Shown here in pieces: positions 51,684 to 63,340 of a DNA stretch of 64,000 nt (position 1 is its first letter; every line of letters begins with the position of its first letter). The notes under the pieces are model-generated. The model was not told the DNA's origin. It saw only the letters and a program-made list of their open reading frames with translations, and ran no database searches. The translations under genes were made by a program, and so were the position numbers. Origin of the DNA: Gracilaria domingensis (Eukaryota; Rhodophyta; Florideophyceae; Gracilariales; Gracilariaceae). The stretch lies in contig VCMS01000144.1 in the NCBI GenBank assembly GCA_022539475.1, positions 1 through 64,000 on the forward strand. Direction: 5' to 3'.

Positions 51684-51706
51684 ATGCGCCGTGTTACACG
51701 GCGCAT
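51684..51706. repeat. second copy of the hairpin, 11-bp stem
   Basis: The stem is identical to the first copy (ATGCGCCGTGT/ACACGGCGCAT); only the central base differs (T for C). It lies in the same orientation 1,250 bp downstream. Confidence 0.8.
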
Positions 51707-52034
51707 GTTTTTGTGATAAAAGCCCAGCGTTTAGCATATTGTTTGAAACAAAATGTTAGATTCTCATTATAAACGACAAAAAGGAGAATTGTACCAAAAA
51801 TGATTTTATGCGCCAAAAAGAGACAATTAGCTAGTTTCTTTAGAAATTTTAGCTCAGATTAGATCAACTCTGTTTATAATTTGGACAACTCTGCCAACAG
51901 TAAGAGCTTTGCCATGAAAAGAATTAAATTATTAAACCAGTTGTACTTGTACTTCATTACAGTGTAACGGTGCGTGTTAATAAGATGTACATTTATTCAT
52001 CACTATCGTAGTGCTCTCGGAAGATCTAACTTTT

Positions 52035-54020
52035 TTAACCCTAAAACGTAAAAGGTGTTGAGATAGCGTTAACCATGACGTATGATTGGGTAACATTTGT
52101 ACTCATTGGATAGATTGCCGCCAACTCGTTTTTCTACTCATCTCTACCTCAATAGCTATAATCAAGACATATGTATTGGCAGATAGTCCAATCATTTGAA
52201 TGAAAACCAATCATCATCACCATCGTCGACGGGCTGTAATCAAATCACATGCGCCGTAATACAAAGCACAAGCATTTGAACACAACCAAACACAATGTGC
52301 CCGACCAAAAACATACCGAAGTGGGCGTGTTTTTGTTTGCCCTCCCAAATTCAAAAGACTACAAGCGCACGAATGCCAACTGATTGGAATCTGCCAACAT
52401 GAACCACCAAATTTTTGCGAACAAGAAAGGTGAGAGGTAAGTCGAGTATATATAAAAAAGGCATACAAGATGGCCTTGCGCCTGCTCCATCAAACTGCTG
52501 CGCAGTTCAAGCGTCACAATTTACTGAAAACCTGGTCTTCTGCAGGCTAACGAGCGTCGAATAGAATTGAAATAATGCGGTCCAGCACACAAGAGAGTGC
52601 GAATGACGACGGCGTCCTCATCAACAAATATGAATGCAACGGGGAGATCGTAAGCGAGCCAGAATGGGATCAGGATGATGAGGAAAAGTTCGTCGTTAGT
52701 GCACTGGGATCTCTTCAGAAAAAAAGAACTGAACGAAAGTGTCAAAAACTGCTTTCAATGGCCTGAAAAAAAGCGGTCTTTTTCTAGCGAAACTATCACT
52801 AATGAGACGAACCTATGCTCAAAAGAAAGAGTTGGGTTTGTTTCAGGTTTTCCTCAATGGCGTTTTTGTGGAGTGCGTACGTAAGTGGACTAGTCTAGAA
52901 TTATTACGAAGAGGGAAAAGGTCCACACCTCTCAGGACTGACGAGTTAATGGCATATTTCGGATTAGAGCTCGCTACATCACTTTACCGTTTCAATCGCT
53001 TGAGGGACTATTAGTGTACTTCTAAAGTTTTAAACACCTCGTTCTTTCGAGGCGTCATAGGACGAGATTCATATATGAGCATACGAGCAGCTTTTTTTAT
53101 CTACCCCTCCTACGTCGCCGATATAGCTCTCTTTGACCCGCTGTGGCACTCCTGCCAGATTCTGGAGCACTTCGCCCGAAACGCGGCTAACATGGCGATA
53201 CCGGTAGGAGTCAGTTCTTTGGATGAAAACAATATACAGTGCAAAGGCTGAATGGGAGCTAAGACTTATATGAAGAGCAAACCGGTAAAGTTCGATATTC
53301 GGTCATATGATGTAGTCAGCTACACGCACGCATATCTACATGCTTTCCAGGACAACGGGTCTTAAAATCGAACCGGACAATCGCCAGTAGAGCGCTAGAT
53401 AGGTTTGTTTTGTGAACTGTGTGGAGCGGTTAGCCGTAGTATTTACGGCACACTAGTACAGAAATCTAAGTCATCGGCTTTATGGTGCGCACAAATGGCA
53501 CATCAGACATTACTGCGGCCTACACCGGAACATGGGCGTCTCATGGTTATGGATAATTTTTATAATCTCCATCTGCTCGCACGTCAACTAGAGCTTCTAA
53601 CAGATGGAGAGTGCAGGGTCCTTGGCACAGTCAGTTTCAAAATGTGGACGGAATCAACCGTCCCCCCTTAAAGGAGGAAATAGATGCCCTCAAGCATGCA
53701 GACCGTGAAGTATGGAGACTAGTGCAAGTATTTGAGAGGAAATCTGGTGAAAAAGATACGATACGAGTGGCAAAGAATGCCGAGTACATAGTATTCAAGA
53801 ACTGCTTCGTGGTTGTGTTCTTTACGAATGACCTTGCTGAAGCCCCAAACCTCCGTATTCACGAAGCAGACGAACATTCTCTGGCGTGCGTTAACAAGCT
53901 GGCCTCTTTACAGAGATGTAGAGGAAAAAATCAATGCAGCACTCAATCATAGGTGCTCCCGCAGTCGTTACAGAGTCCAACTTGCTTATGAATAGAATTG
54001 ACAGGTTTCCTCAGTACCAT
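52035..54020 (+). mobile_element. decayed piggyBac-type DNA transposon
   Basis: The left end candidate at 52035 reads TTAACCCTAAAACG, the TTAA target plus CCCTA start typical of piggyBac. A TATA box (52447-52456) lies 119 bases before the transposase ATG at 52575. The right end was not found; a lone LTR begins near 54030 and may have displaced it. Confidence 0.65.
52575..54020 (+). pseudogene. piggyBac-type transposase pseudogene (DDE_Tnp_1_7)
   Basis: The N-terminal acidic part (MRSSTQESANDDGVLINKYE...) is followed after a frameshift near 52.74 kb by a block with RTDELMAYFGLELATSLY. A stop occurs at 53014. Further on, a stretch at about 53217-53360 reads SLDENNIQCKG, an in-frame stop, then MGAKTYMKSKPVKF, matching the piggyBac DES...KQYMPMKPVKRG region with the first catalytic Asp. 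Then MVMDNFYNLHLLARQL...LGTVSF (about 53545-53640) matches the second catalytic Asp block (MDNFY). Another frameshift lies near 53.67 kb and the C-terminal NRIDRF... piece ends near 54.02 kb. At least four inactivating changes are visible, so the gene is dead. Confidence 0.8.
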
Positions 54021-54029
54021 TTGACTTCT

Positions 54030-55460
54030 CCAATGTTATGCAAGCCCGGAAACAGTAAGCACGCACAGAACGTTCGAGATCCTGCTTTCTGTTGGAATAT
54101 AAGCTCGGCTGCAGAGCTTCTGTTGCCACCGAGGACCTGGGTGTAAACTCAGTAGTTGGCTGAGATAGAATTTACAGAGGTGAAAAAGGAAAGCCAGAAA
54201 GATAAGGAAAAACCCAGAAAGAATAGAAAGAAGGTGCGAAAACTCGAGAGAGTGGACTGTAGACTCTAAAAGGAATCGTAGTCCGAAAAGGAAAAGGGAA
54301 ATAAAAGATTAAGAGAAGAGAAGTCAAGGGTCGTCCGCAAGCAGGCAACAAGCCCGAAAGACGGGGCAAAACGAAAGAGAAAAAACAAAAGAACCCAATA
54401 CGGGAGCGGAAATCTGTTTTGCACTCCGGAATGAGACACAAACAAAGGTTCAACCCTCACTGGGTATTTAGAGATTCTAAGGCATCCCAAGGGGAGTTTG
54501 CGCACTGATACCACTTGTGGTGAATCTCCGTGTGGAGTTGTGCACCGGCAAGGGCAGCGACGACAAGGTCCCACACTCAAGAAATGAGTCTCAACTGTTC
54601 CCACTTCAGAGTGGCAGTTCTCGAAGCGAGACTTGGTTGAATTTACTAAGCGCTCACGACGGCGAGGTCGCGCTCACCTAAGTAGGTCTAACTACACATT
54701 AAACTAACAATTTTAACTAAAGTAGTGCACACCTCATGAGGTCCATACACGTGGATCACCTGTCAGGGTACCTCATGGTACAATGCACCCATGCATAATA
54801 CACACATCCGGCGTGTTCCACACCAGGCAATGGTGTCAAAACCCAGTCCACCTAAGAAAGGTCAGGTAGAACCAGCGTTTATTCCTCCCATGAAGGGATC
54901 ATATCCATGACTCACCCCCACCTTCATCACACAGTTATGGATCCTTAAAGGAGTTGACAAAACCAAGAGACCCCAAAGGGTTTGCTCCACATATCCCGCT
55001 CCCTAGCCAAGGGTGCATAGGCTCGCAGGCGGAAGTCCAACGACAACGAAATCACTCAAATGAGTATCCACCAACAACCACACCGAGTGTACGGTTTCCA
55101 GAATGGCCAACCTCCAAACCGCGTGTGGTGGTCTGACGTCTGAACTCTAGCAGAGTCCCCTCCTTTCCAGGAGTCACACGATGCTCAAGGTCACACCATG
55201 CATAAAGTTTTCTCTTTGTAACGGCAGTGAGTGTCCCAAAGTTGTAAAGCAAAACGTGCTCGCCCGGTACACGGAGATTGTTTTCATAAACCCCTGGTAA
55301 GGACGGTTCCGGGTACTCGGAAGGTATGAATATTGGCCCACAGATGGGATACGTTTTGACAGTATTGAGGTATGGCACCCAGAGCGGTCGGCAATGACGT
55401 GACGCAGATGAGTATTGGTCGCGTGTACGCGTGTGTAGGAATGGGTGTGTTCACACATGT
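54030..55460 (-). repeat. lone LTR (minus strand), related to the LTR of element C
   Basis: Read on the minus strand, 54040-54650 matches 56370-56950 over several hundred bases. Shared blocks include the TTCGAGAACTGCCACT segment, CCCTTGCCGGTG, CCGTATTGGGTT versus CAGTATTGGGTT, GGGCNTGTTGCCTGC, and the AGGTCTCCGG/AGGTCCTCGG region. No gag-pol adjoins it, so it is probably a solo LTR or a remnant. The outer boundary near 55.46 kb is a guess. It is clearly diverged from the element C LTR, so it represents a different, probably older insertion. Confidence 0.65.
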
Positions 55461-55611
55461 CTTGTTATGATTGTCGGATATTTTACTGGCCGCTGCCGCG
55501 GGTTGTCACGTGCACCACGTGTATGGAACTGCTTAGGTGTGCCCTAGATTATTTAATTTAGTTTAACTAATTTATCGGTTACGATATAAGAGGTGACCTC
55601 CCGGTGACCTC

Positions 55612-55978
55612 GAACCAAATTTAAAGCTCGAGAATTACAAAACTGAAAATTTTGCGCTTTTCTTGCAAACTTAACAGGGTGAGACTTTAAATTTCTTTTA
55701 CTCCGCAGTTTAAATTTATTACTGTATACAAACAAAACAGTCTCATAGACATATTCTAGCTTCATTTGAAGTTTAAACCGGAATAGAGTTCCACTTCCAT
55801 GTTCAAACGAAGTTGACATTAGTTATCAAACCCAACATAACACACATCATGATATGATGCATGATGTGTTAATGAAGACAATAATGTCATCAAGCGGTAC
55901 TGTAATTCAGATATTTGAGATAATGTGTCCCCAACGAAAGGGAGGTGTGCGCCGTTACGCTACAAGAGAAATTCTTAC
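55612..55978 (-). repeat. 367-bp repeat, right copy (inverted partner at 37819-38185)
   Basis: Reverse complement of the left copy with only a few differences. It is flanked on the left by the lone LTR region and on the right, after about 80 bases, by the start of element C. Confidence 0.9.
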
Positions 55979-56057
55979 TGTGGAGCAAACCCGATTCTGG
56001 GGGTCTTTGACGAAGAAGCTCTTCATACATGAGCGATGCGCCCGTGCACGTGGCACT

Positions 56058-57007
56058 TGACATTATGAGGTGCATCCCCTATGGGAGTCTTCAACCGTTG
56101 GTTAATTTAATCTTAATTAGCACCCGTAGGGGCGTGGATGTGCCAAGGGCCCTGGTCCGGCGTGGACACGTGGAGGTGGATGGCTAGTGCACAAGTGGAG
56201 CAATTTGGGGAACATTTTAGTTTGTCTTTATTTTCTGCACCCTGACAGTGGGGTTGCATACGTGTACCACCCGTACGGGTGAGCACTATTGTGATCGGTC
56301 ACCCGGCCCTGCACCTGGGGTACTTAGAGGTGCAGGGGCGGCTGAACACCACCTGATGGTAAAGCAACCAAGCCTCTCCTTCGAGAACTGCCACTCGGAT
56401 CAGAGGGCACTTGAGACTCATCTTGAGTGTAGGCTCTAGGCGCTACTGCCCTTGCCGGTGTACTACTCCCTCCGGAGGGTCACCTCAAGAGGTATAAGTA
56501 CGCGTACTTCCCTTGGGACGCCTAAGAAATCTGTATATACCGTGTGGTATTGACGTTCACTATTTCTGTTAATTCCTGATTGCAGGACAGATCTCCGCCC
56601 CAGTATTGGGTTATTTCTTGCTCTTTCTCCCCGACGTCGGGCCTGTTGCCTGCGTGTGCACGGCCCGCGTCTCTTCTTTGGACGTATCTCTTTTCCCTTG
56701 TTTCTTGGGCTACGCCTCCTCCCGGAGCGTCTGGCTCACCCCTTTTTGGGTATTTCTCGCTTCCACACCGTTCTTTGCTGGTGATCCTCCTGGTTGTGGA
56801 CTTTCTGCATTCACCTCTGTAGGTTATTCTCAGTACACTACTGGTCTTACAGCCAGGTCTCCGGTGTCAACAGAGGCTCGTCCACGGAGTTACCATCCCC
56901 TAGGGAGCAGGACTTCGGACATCCTGTGCGTGTTTCACCCGTCCTGGGTTTGCACCACAAGTGGTCTCCCGACCTAGAAGTCGAATCTCGGGAAGATCAC
57001 CTTTTCA
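56058..57007 (+). repeat. 5' LTR of element C (ends approximate)
   Basis: It is identified by homology to the minus-strand LTR at 54030-55460 and by position before gag. CTTTTCA at 57001-57007 is a plausible CA end, followed three bases later by TGGTTC, a candidate primer-binding site. Confidence 0.55.
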
Positions 57008-57126
57008 GGTTGGTTCAAAAGTGAAAGTACCCACCGTGGTGGTTAGAAGGACCCTTATCGGGTAGATCTGACCGCTACTCCGCATTCCGGAAGTGTTTGG
57101 TTGTTTTTGGTAACCTCCCGGTACGT

Positions 57127-59255
57127 GGGACGCATATCTGCAGAATGCCTCCTCCGTCACGTGGAAACTCTCGCAACAGGTCAGTTCAAGGGAGTGGAGC
57201 AGCACCTCCTGCTGTCCCGCGCTCCCGTAGGTCTGTTCCCGAGACGGGAGATATCGATCGCGATCCGAATGGTCGGATTGCACCCTCAGCCGTTTCCGTA
57301 CCGCAGGAGCTTTCTAGAGTACCGATACCGGTCATGGAACCTTCTCCTGTGGAGCCTACACCGGTTATGGATACGCCCTCACAGGCAGCCCGCCCCGAAG
57401 CGCTGGACTCGGGTGAGTACACCTTATTAGATTCACGATTGAGTGTCATCAACATCTCCCTCGTGGATCTTCTTAAACTACAAACCGAACTTCGGCGTCG
57501 TCTCGACGATGCCCCTGTTAGGGATTAATCGGGAGCCATTCGACTCCTGCGTAAGGATGTGAACTCCATTTTGGAGTGTCTTGGAGAACCCGCTGTGTTC
57601 GCAGCGGAGTATGCTGCTTTTATTGAAAAAGCTCGGGTGAGCGCCACTCGCTTACAGAGTCGTTTGGAAAATCTAGAGGATACTATCCTTATGGATGAGG
57701 CTGCGGCCAAAGATGACCCAATCGCCTCAGAAGGCTCTGCTCACCGCTCAATGAAGCGCAAATCCCGGAAGTCTAAAAGGGAGGTTCACGCATATTCGGA
57801 CTCGTCAGATTCTGACTCCTCCACCCAATCGTCGGGTAACTCGTCATCCTCTTCATCCTCGTTGGATAGTGAAGGTAGCCACCGACGTCGGTCTCGAGCA
57901 ACGCGCTCTAAAGCGACCTTTGTCACCCAGGGGGCTATCCGCTCCCGTGCTAAGGGGAAGAGACACAAGGGACTCAGGGAGTTAAAACCATCGAATCCGT
58001 TGTACCGGAAACTGCTTTCATACCGTTATTATCGGTTACAGAACGCGTCAGGCGAACGCAATGCACATGGCACGGGGCGAGTGAAAGATTACATCCGCCG
58101 AATGCAGATTACTCTACAGAAGAAAGAGTTCAGTGGTGACGACCCAATTATGGTGTTGGATTTCCTTGCACGCTTCGTTCAGGAAGCGGACATACTCTGT
58201 TGAGTGAAGCACAGGCGTACGTGGCCCTCCCATATTTCCTCAAGGGGATGGCAGAAGACCAATTTCACTTCGTGCGTGGATCGGCAAGAGCCTCTGAAGG
58301 CGGTGTCACGTGTTGACCCGAAGCCGTTCATTACCTATTGAGGTCGTATGCCAGTGGCAATGCGATCCCAGACGCTATTCTGGCCCTACGGGCGACAAAG
58401 CAGAATTCGGGGGAAACAGAAACGAGTTATCCAACGCGCCTGAACAAAGCGCTTCACCGTTGCGGTAATGTTTATTCCTCAGCTCAGAGGTGCACAATGT
58501 TTGTGGAAGGATTGGAGCCCGCCATCCGGGCACTAGTATCCCGTTATCGGGAGCAGAACAGGAAGATCTCCTACTTGGAACTGGTTCACTACGCCCAGAC
58601 TGATGGAGATACTTTCCGAGCGAGACGGAAGCCAACACACAGGCCCACGAAGGCCCTCCTGGCTGAAGGATCTGATTCATCTCTCTCCCTGTTACAGGAT
58701 AACCGCCCACCTGTGGATTATGATCAGGTCCAGTTTGCGGCAAATCCTAATTCCATAGGAACTTCGGGGCTACCTTCAACCACTACAGGGGAAACCATGG
58801 AGACGGACCCTGTGGGGTACATGGGGAACTCTAAGGTTCCTGCGCCATCACTGGCATATGCCACCAATCACACTCGGTATGCACGCCCAGGCTGGCGGGA
58901 TACTCGACCTCAACGACCGGCGGCGTCACGTTCGCTGGACAGATCGGTGTCGCTGATATGTCACGTGTGTTATCAACACGGGCATATTTCACCTCAGTGC
59001 TCGTTTCCCTTGAAAGGGATGCCGAAAGTAATCGTACAGTACGAGTCTTTGACCCCGGAAGAACGGGAACGTGTGCCCTCTGCCTCATATGAGGATGCCA
59101 AAGCCAAGTATGGACGGCAACAGCAGCCTCAACCTGCAGCAGGCGCACACCCCAATCATGGGTTAAAGGACCCGACATTGGCGAAGGGGGTTCCTGTGGA
59201 GCCCCGAGGTGAGAATGAACCGCAACCGGCGGTCGAGCCTGCCCCGAAAAACTAG
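57127..59255 (+). pseudogene. gag region of element C (broken)
   Basis: It has an N-terminal Pro/Ser-rich part, a Ser/Lys/Arg-rich segment, then the capsid-like block (LYRKLLSYRYYRLQN..., KEFSGDDPIMVLDFLARF, LHRCGNVYSS...FVEGL). A single CCHC knuckle (CHVCYQHGHISPQC) lies near 58960. There are a few breaks. The RCGNVY block ties it to element A. Confidence 0.75.
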
Positions 59256-59449
59256 ATTTGGGAGTCTCCCCTACGGGAGGGGCGTCTTCTGAGTCGAAGC
59301 AGAGGACTTCTGAGGCGTCACCGCTTCGCTCCCCGGCAATTCGAATCCTATCCAGGAGAGTTGCTGATACAGATGCTGACTCGAAACTCCTTGGAGTGTT
59401 GCATCGACCGTGGACTCGCTCCCGCAATTTGCGAAACCCGGACCGGGTC

Positions 59450-62400
59450 ATGATAATGGCTAAGCGGAATTACAAAGTATACGCCGACTTAGGCTTATCA
59501 AACCAGTACATGGTACGTCAATTATCCGTCTTGGATACAGAGGCTGCGCCCAATCTGATTCACACCGCGTTGATACCGCCCGCACTTCGGGAACACATTC
59601 GCTACGGTCCAAACTTGGATATCGCCGACGCGAATAACCGCCCGATACGCACCGTGGGCCACCTATCCCTCGTGGTGAGACTTGGCACTTACTTGGTGCA
59701 GTTGGATTTCGTTGTCTGCAAGGCACTTGCAGCACCCGTTATTCTGGGTTGTGACTTTTGTGATCGCTTCGTGGAAGCTATACGCCCCAGGGCCCGAACC
59801 GTAGAAATGGTTGATGGCTCGTAGGTTCCGATAGTGCAGAAGACATTGCAGAACGCTTCGCCTAAGCATGTCCCCTTGCCTGTCGCTCAAGAAGGGCCGA
59901 CACCGAAACCGGTCTCAACGAAACTCAGAATCGCTCAATCCGTTCGGATACCATCGGAATCCCAAGTATGGGTACCCGTCTCTTCTAAACAGGTAGGGTT
60001 GCACATTGTGCAACCCCTGTCTACCCTCTTTGCCGAGAAAAAACTAGCGGTTGCTAACGGAATCGTTACTATCAATCCAGATGAACCCTTTAAGGTGCTA
60101 ATCGCCAACTTTGGGCATTCTGACCAATGGGTGGTGAAGAACCAAATTATCGGGTCCGTCTTACCTCACCCTACCGCCATTGTGCCAACGAAGATACCTG
60201 TATCGGAGGTGCTTGGCTTGACTGACACTAAGGAGGGGGAGGACGCCGCTGATGTTCCTCATTTGTCGAAGAGAGGCGACTCCACGAACCCTGATAATTT
60301 AGCGGGTGTTACTAATCCGATCCCGTCAGAGGTGAAGGCCACACCACCTGGCCCTGAATTGACGGATCCTGTTAAGGAGTTGGAAAACCTGGACTTCTCC
60401 CATGTCCCAGAATCTCATCGAGAAAAATTGCGCGACATGTTGCGTGAATTCACTCCCATGTGGGATGGCTCCTTAGGGACCATCGGGATCACGGAACATC
60501 GAATCGATCTACTACCGAACACTCGGCCGATTGCAGAACACCCTTATAGGGCTGGGCCGAAAGCTCGTGAGGAGGAACAATCTCAAGTCAAGAAAATGCT
60601 GCGCGCAGGAGTCATTGAGCCCGCTCAGTCGTCATGGGCGTCACCTGTAGTGCTTGTACCTAAACCCGACGGGTCATGGAGGTTCTGCATCGACTACCGT
60701 TGATTGAACACCGTCACGGTGAAGGACGTTTATCCGATTCCACGAATGGATGAATACATTGACTCACTTGGGAGTGCAAAGGTCTTTACGACCCTCGATG
60801 CCAACTGGGGGTACTGGCAAGTCCCCATTAGGGAGGAAGATCGTGATAAAACCGCCTTCGTATGCCATCAGGGGCTATACCGCTTCAAGCGAATGCCCTT
60901 TGGGCTAACTAATGCCCCCGCCACATTTCAACGGGCGATAGACATCCTGTTGTCACCCTTCAAGTGGCGCACCTGTTTGGTATATTTGGACGATATCATA
61001 ATCTTCTCCAATAATATGGAAGAGCATCTCTCCCATGTCCGGGATGTCATGCGGGTATTGCGTGACGCCGGGATCACGTTGAAACTCAAGAAGTGCGAGT
61101 TTTTCACCGATTCGGTCAAGTACTTGGGCCACATAATTCGCCCAGGCTAACTCTCGATCGACGAGGTGCGCGTCAAGTCCTTGAAGGAAGCTAAACACCC
61201 TACAACTCAAACGGAGTTACGCTCCTTCTTAGGATTGTGCAATGTGTACAGGAGATTTGTTCCGAACTTTGCGGAAATCGCCACGCCGCTCAACAAACTC
61301 CTAACGAAAGGACAACCCGTGCAACTGGAACCTTTCGGTGACAAGGAAGCGTCAGCGTTTACGCAGCTGATTGACGCCGTAACGTCTCCGCCTATCTTGG
61401 CTCTCCCCACTGCTGGGCTACCGTACGAGCTAGACACTGATGCCAGTGCAAACCAAGTGGGGTGTGCCTTGTTTCAGACGGATACCGAAGGTGTCCGTCA
61501 CCCAATTGGGTACTGGTCTCGCTCGCTCAATGTTCACGAGCGGAACTATTCTGTCTCTGAAAAAGAGTGCCTCGCCGTAGTATGGGCATTGTCTACCCTA
61601 CGCTTCTACTTAATGGGCACCCATTTTGTGGTACATACGGACCACTCCTGCCTACGGTGGCTCATGGAAATTTCTGAGCCCTCAGCGCGCCTCATGAGGT
61701 GGAGACTCCGACTGTCGGAATTTGATTTCGACGTACGCTACAAGAAAGGAAAGCTCAACACCTAAGCGGATGCACTCTCCCGTCTGGGAACTGCTGCCGA
61801 AGCAGAACCCTCCGATGATTTGAATATACCCTGCTTCTTAGCAGAACTCGCAGATGAGGAGTCAGGAATCTCATTGGATGATATTTGCGACGATATCCTC
61901 GCCGCCCAAGGAAGTGAACCCACTGCGGGTTCCTTTGAACCTCTTACTCCTGAGGAGTTAGTGAGGGAACAACATTTAGATAAGTTCTGTACGCAAGTGC
62001 GTTCCCGCCTGAATGGTGGACACCGCATACCGTTTGTGGTGAACGACCAAGGCTACCTGGTACGAATGGTAGAACGCCACCCACAGATCGTGGTGCCACA
62101 CTAGCTACAACGTCGAGTACTACACCTTTCACACTACGTTAAGGTCGGCGCACACCCTGGGGGTCGCAAACTGTATCTCACATTGAGAAGACACTTTCAT
62201 TGGCCCTCTATGGCGTTTGACTGCTATTCAATTAGACGCTCATGCGTGGAATGTGCCAAGAACGATGTCCGACTTTGGAAGTACTCAAAGGAATTGACCT
62301 TGTTCCCTGCGAGAAGCCCGTTGGAATTCGTCGCTATCGACATCTTGGGCGAGTTAATTCGCACTCCCAGAGGGAACCGGTACCTCTTGGTGATCACGGA

Positions 62401-63340
62401 TCGCATCTCCAAATTGGTCAGAACTGTACCCCTTAAGCGAATCTCCGCTGCGGTTATTGCGCAAGCATTCGTAACCCACTGGGTGTTCGTTTATGGGCCG
62501 CCTGTCAACGTACTCTCCGACAACGGATCTCAATTCACATCGAAGTTCTTCCAAGATGTCTGCAGAATCCTAGATGTCAGGAACTTGTTCACAACCACCT
62601 ATCACCCCCAGTGTAATGGGCAGGTCGAACGGTTTAACCGTACAATGCTTAATGCACTCCGCTCCTATGTGGCAGATCACCCCAAGGAATGGGATCTTTA
62701 TACTGACGCAGTAACGTATGCGTACAACACCCAGGTGCATCGGGTAACCTCGCTCTCACATTTTGAACTGGTGCTCTCACGGCCACCGCCACCGGTTGCT
62801 ATTGAAGCCCAATCTACTCTTGCGAGTTATCCGTCCCCGGCGCAGTACCGCAACGCGTGGAAAACTTGGCTTACCAAGATGGTGCCGAAAGCCCAGAAGG
62901 CGATGGATAAAGCTCAGGCTACACTCAAGCGTAACTTCGACCAACGGGTCCGCAAGCCCCTACCCGAATTGCAGGTGAACGACTTTGTGTTCCTCCGAAA
63001 GGAGTACTACAATCCTGAAAAGGAGCGTCGGCACAAACTCTCTCCCATTGCAAGCGGACCCTACCGGGTGGTATCTCTTACCCCAGACACCGTGGTGTTG
63101 GATATCGATAATGCCCACGAACGGGTATCACGCGATCGCGTCAGCAAAGCCCCAATGCCCACTCAGGCTCTCCCGCCTGTCGCGGCCACCTCTGCAGGTG
63201 ATCAACCCATGGAAGTATCGCGCCCAGCGGTACTCCCTCACCCGGAACGCGGTTTATCCGAACTACCGGACACCTCGAACACTGTACCCACTGGGTCAGA
63301 CCCCCTCTCTCAGGCCCAGTCTGCAGACTCACTACGAGTC
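59450..63340 (+). pseudogene. pol region of element C (broken)
   Basis: The protease-like region near 59460-59820 has a DTEAAP stretch where element A has DTGAGP, and VILGCDF. RT is near 60480-61150 (FCIDYR, MPFGLTNAPATFQ, YLDD near 60985). RNase H is near 61420-61780 (LDTDAS, SEKECLAVVWA, HTDHSCL). Integrase is near 62180-62650 (CVECAKN, IDILGEL, SDNGSQF, NGQVERFN). Its C-terminal part (SGPYRVVSLTPDTVVLDI) is visible near 63050; I see no chromodomain after it, unlike element A. Several breaks are present. Confidence 0.82.

Larger units (their letters stand above)
49297..52034. other. 2.7-kb AT-rich gene-free stretch
   Basis: Base composition drops sharply to AT-rich right of element B. Open frames reach at most about 120 codons (50952-51314 minus) and show no motif. 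Two matching hairpins (50431-50459 and 51684-51706) and a repeated CAGATTAGATCAACT motif (50483 and 51855) indicate an old direct duplication with about 1.25-1.4 kb spacing. Confidence 0.55.

Noticed and set aside
53934-54146. 70-codon frame taken at first as the piggyBac C-terminus in full
   Set aside because: Only its first part (NRIDRF...) fits piggyBac; beyond about 54030 the DNA matches the LTR of element C on the other strand.
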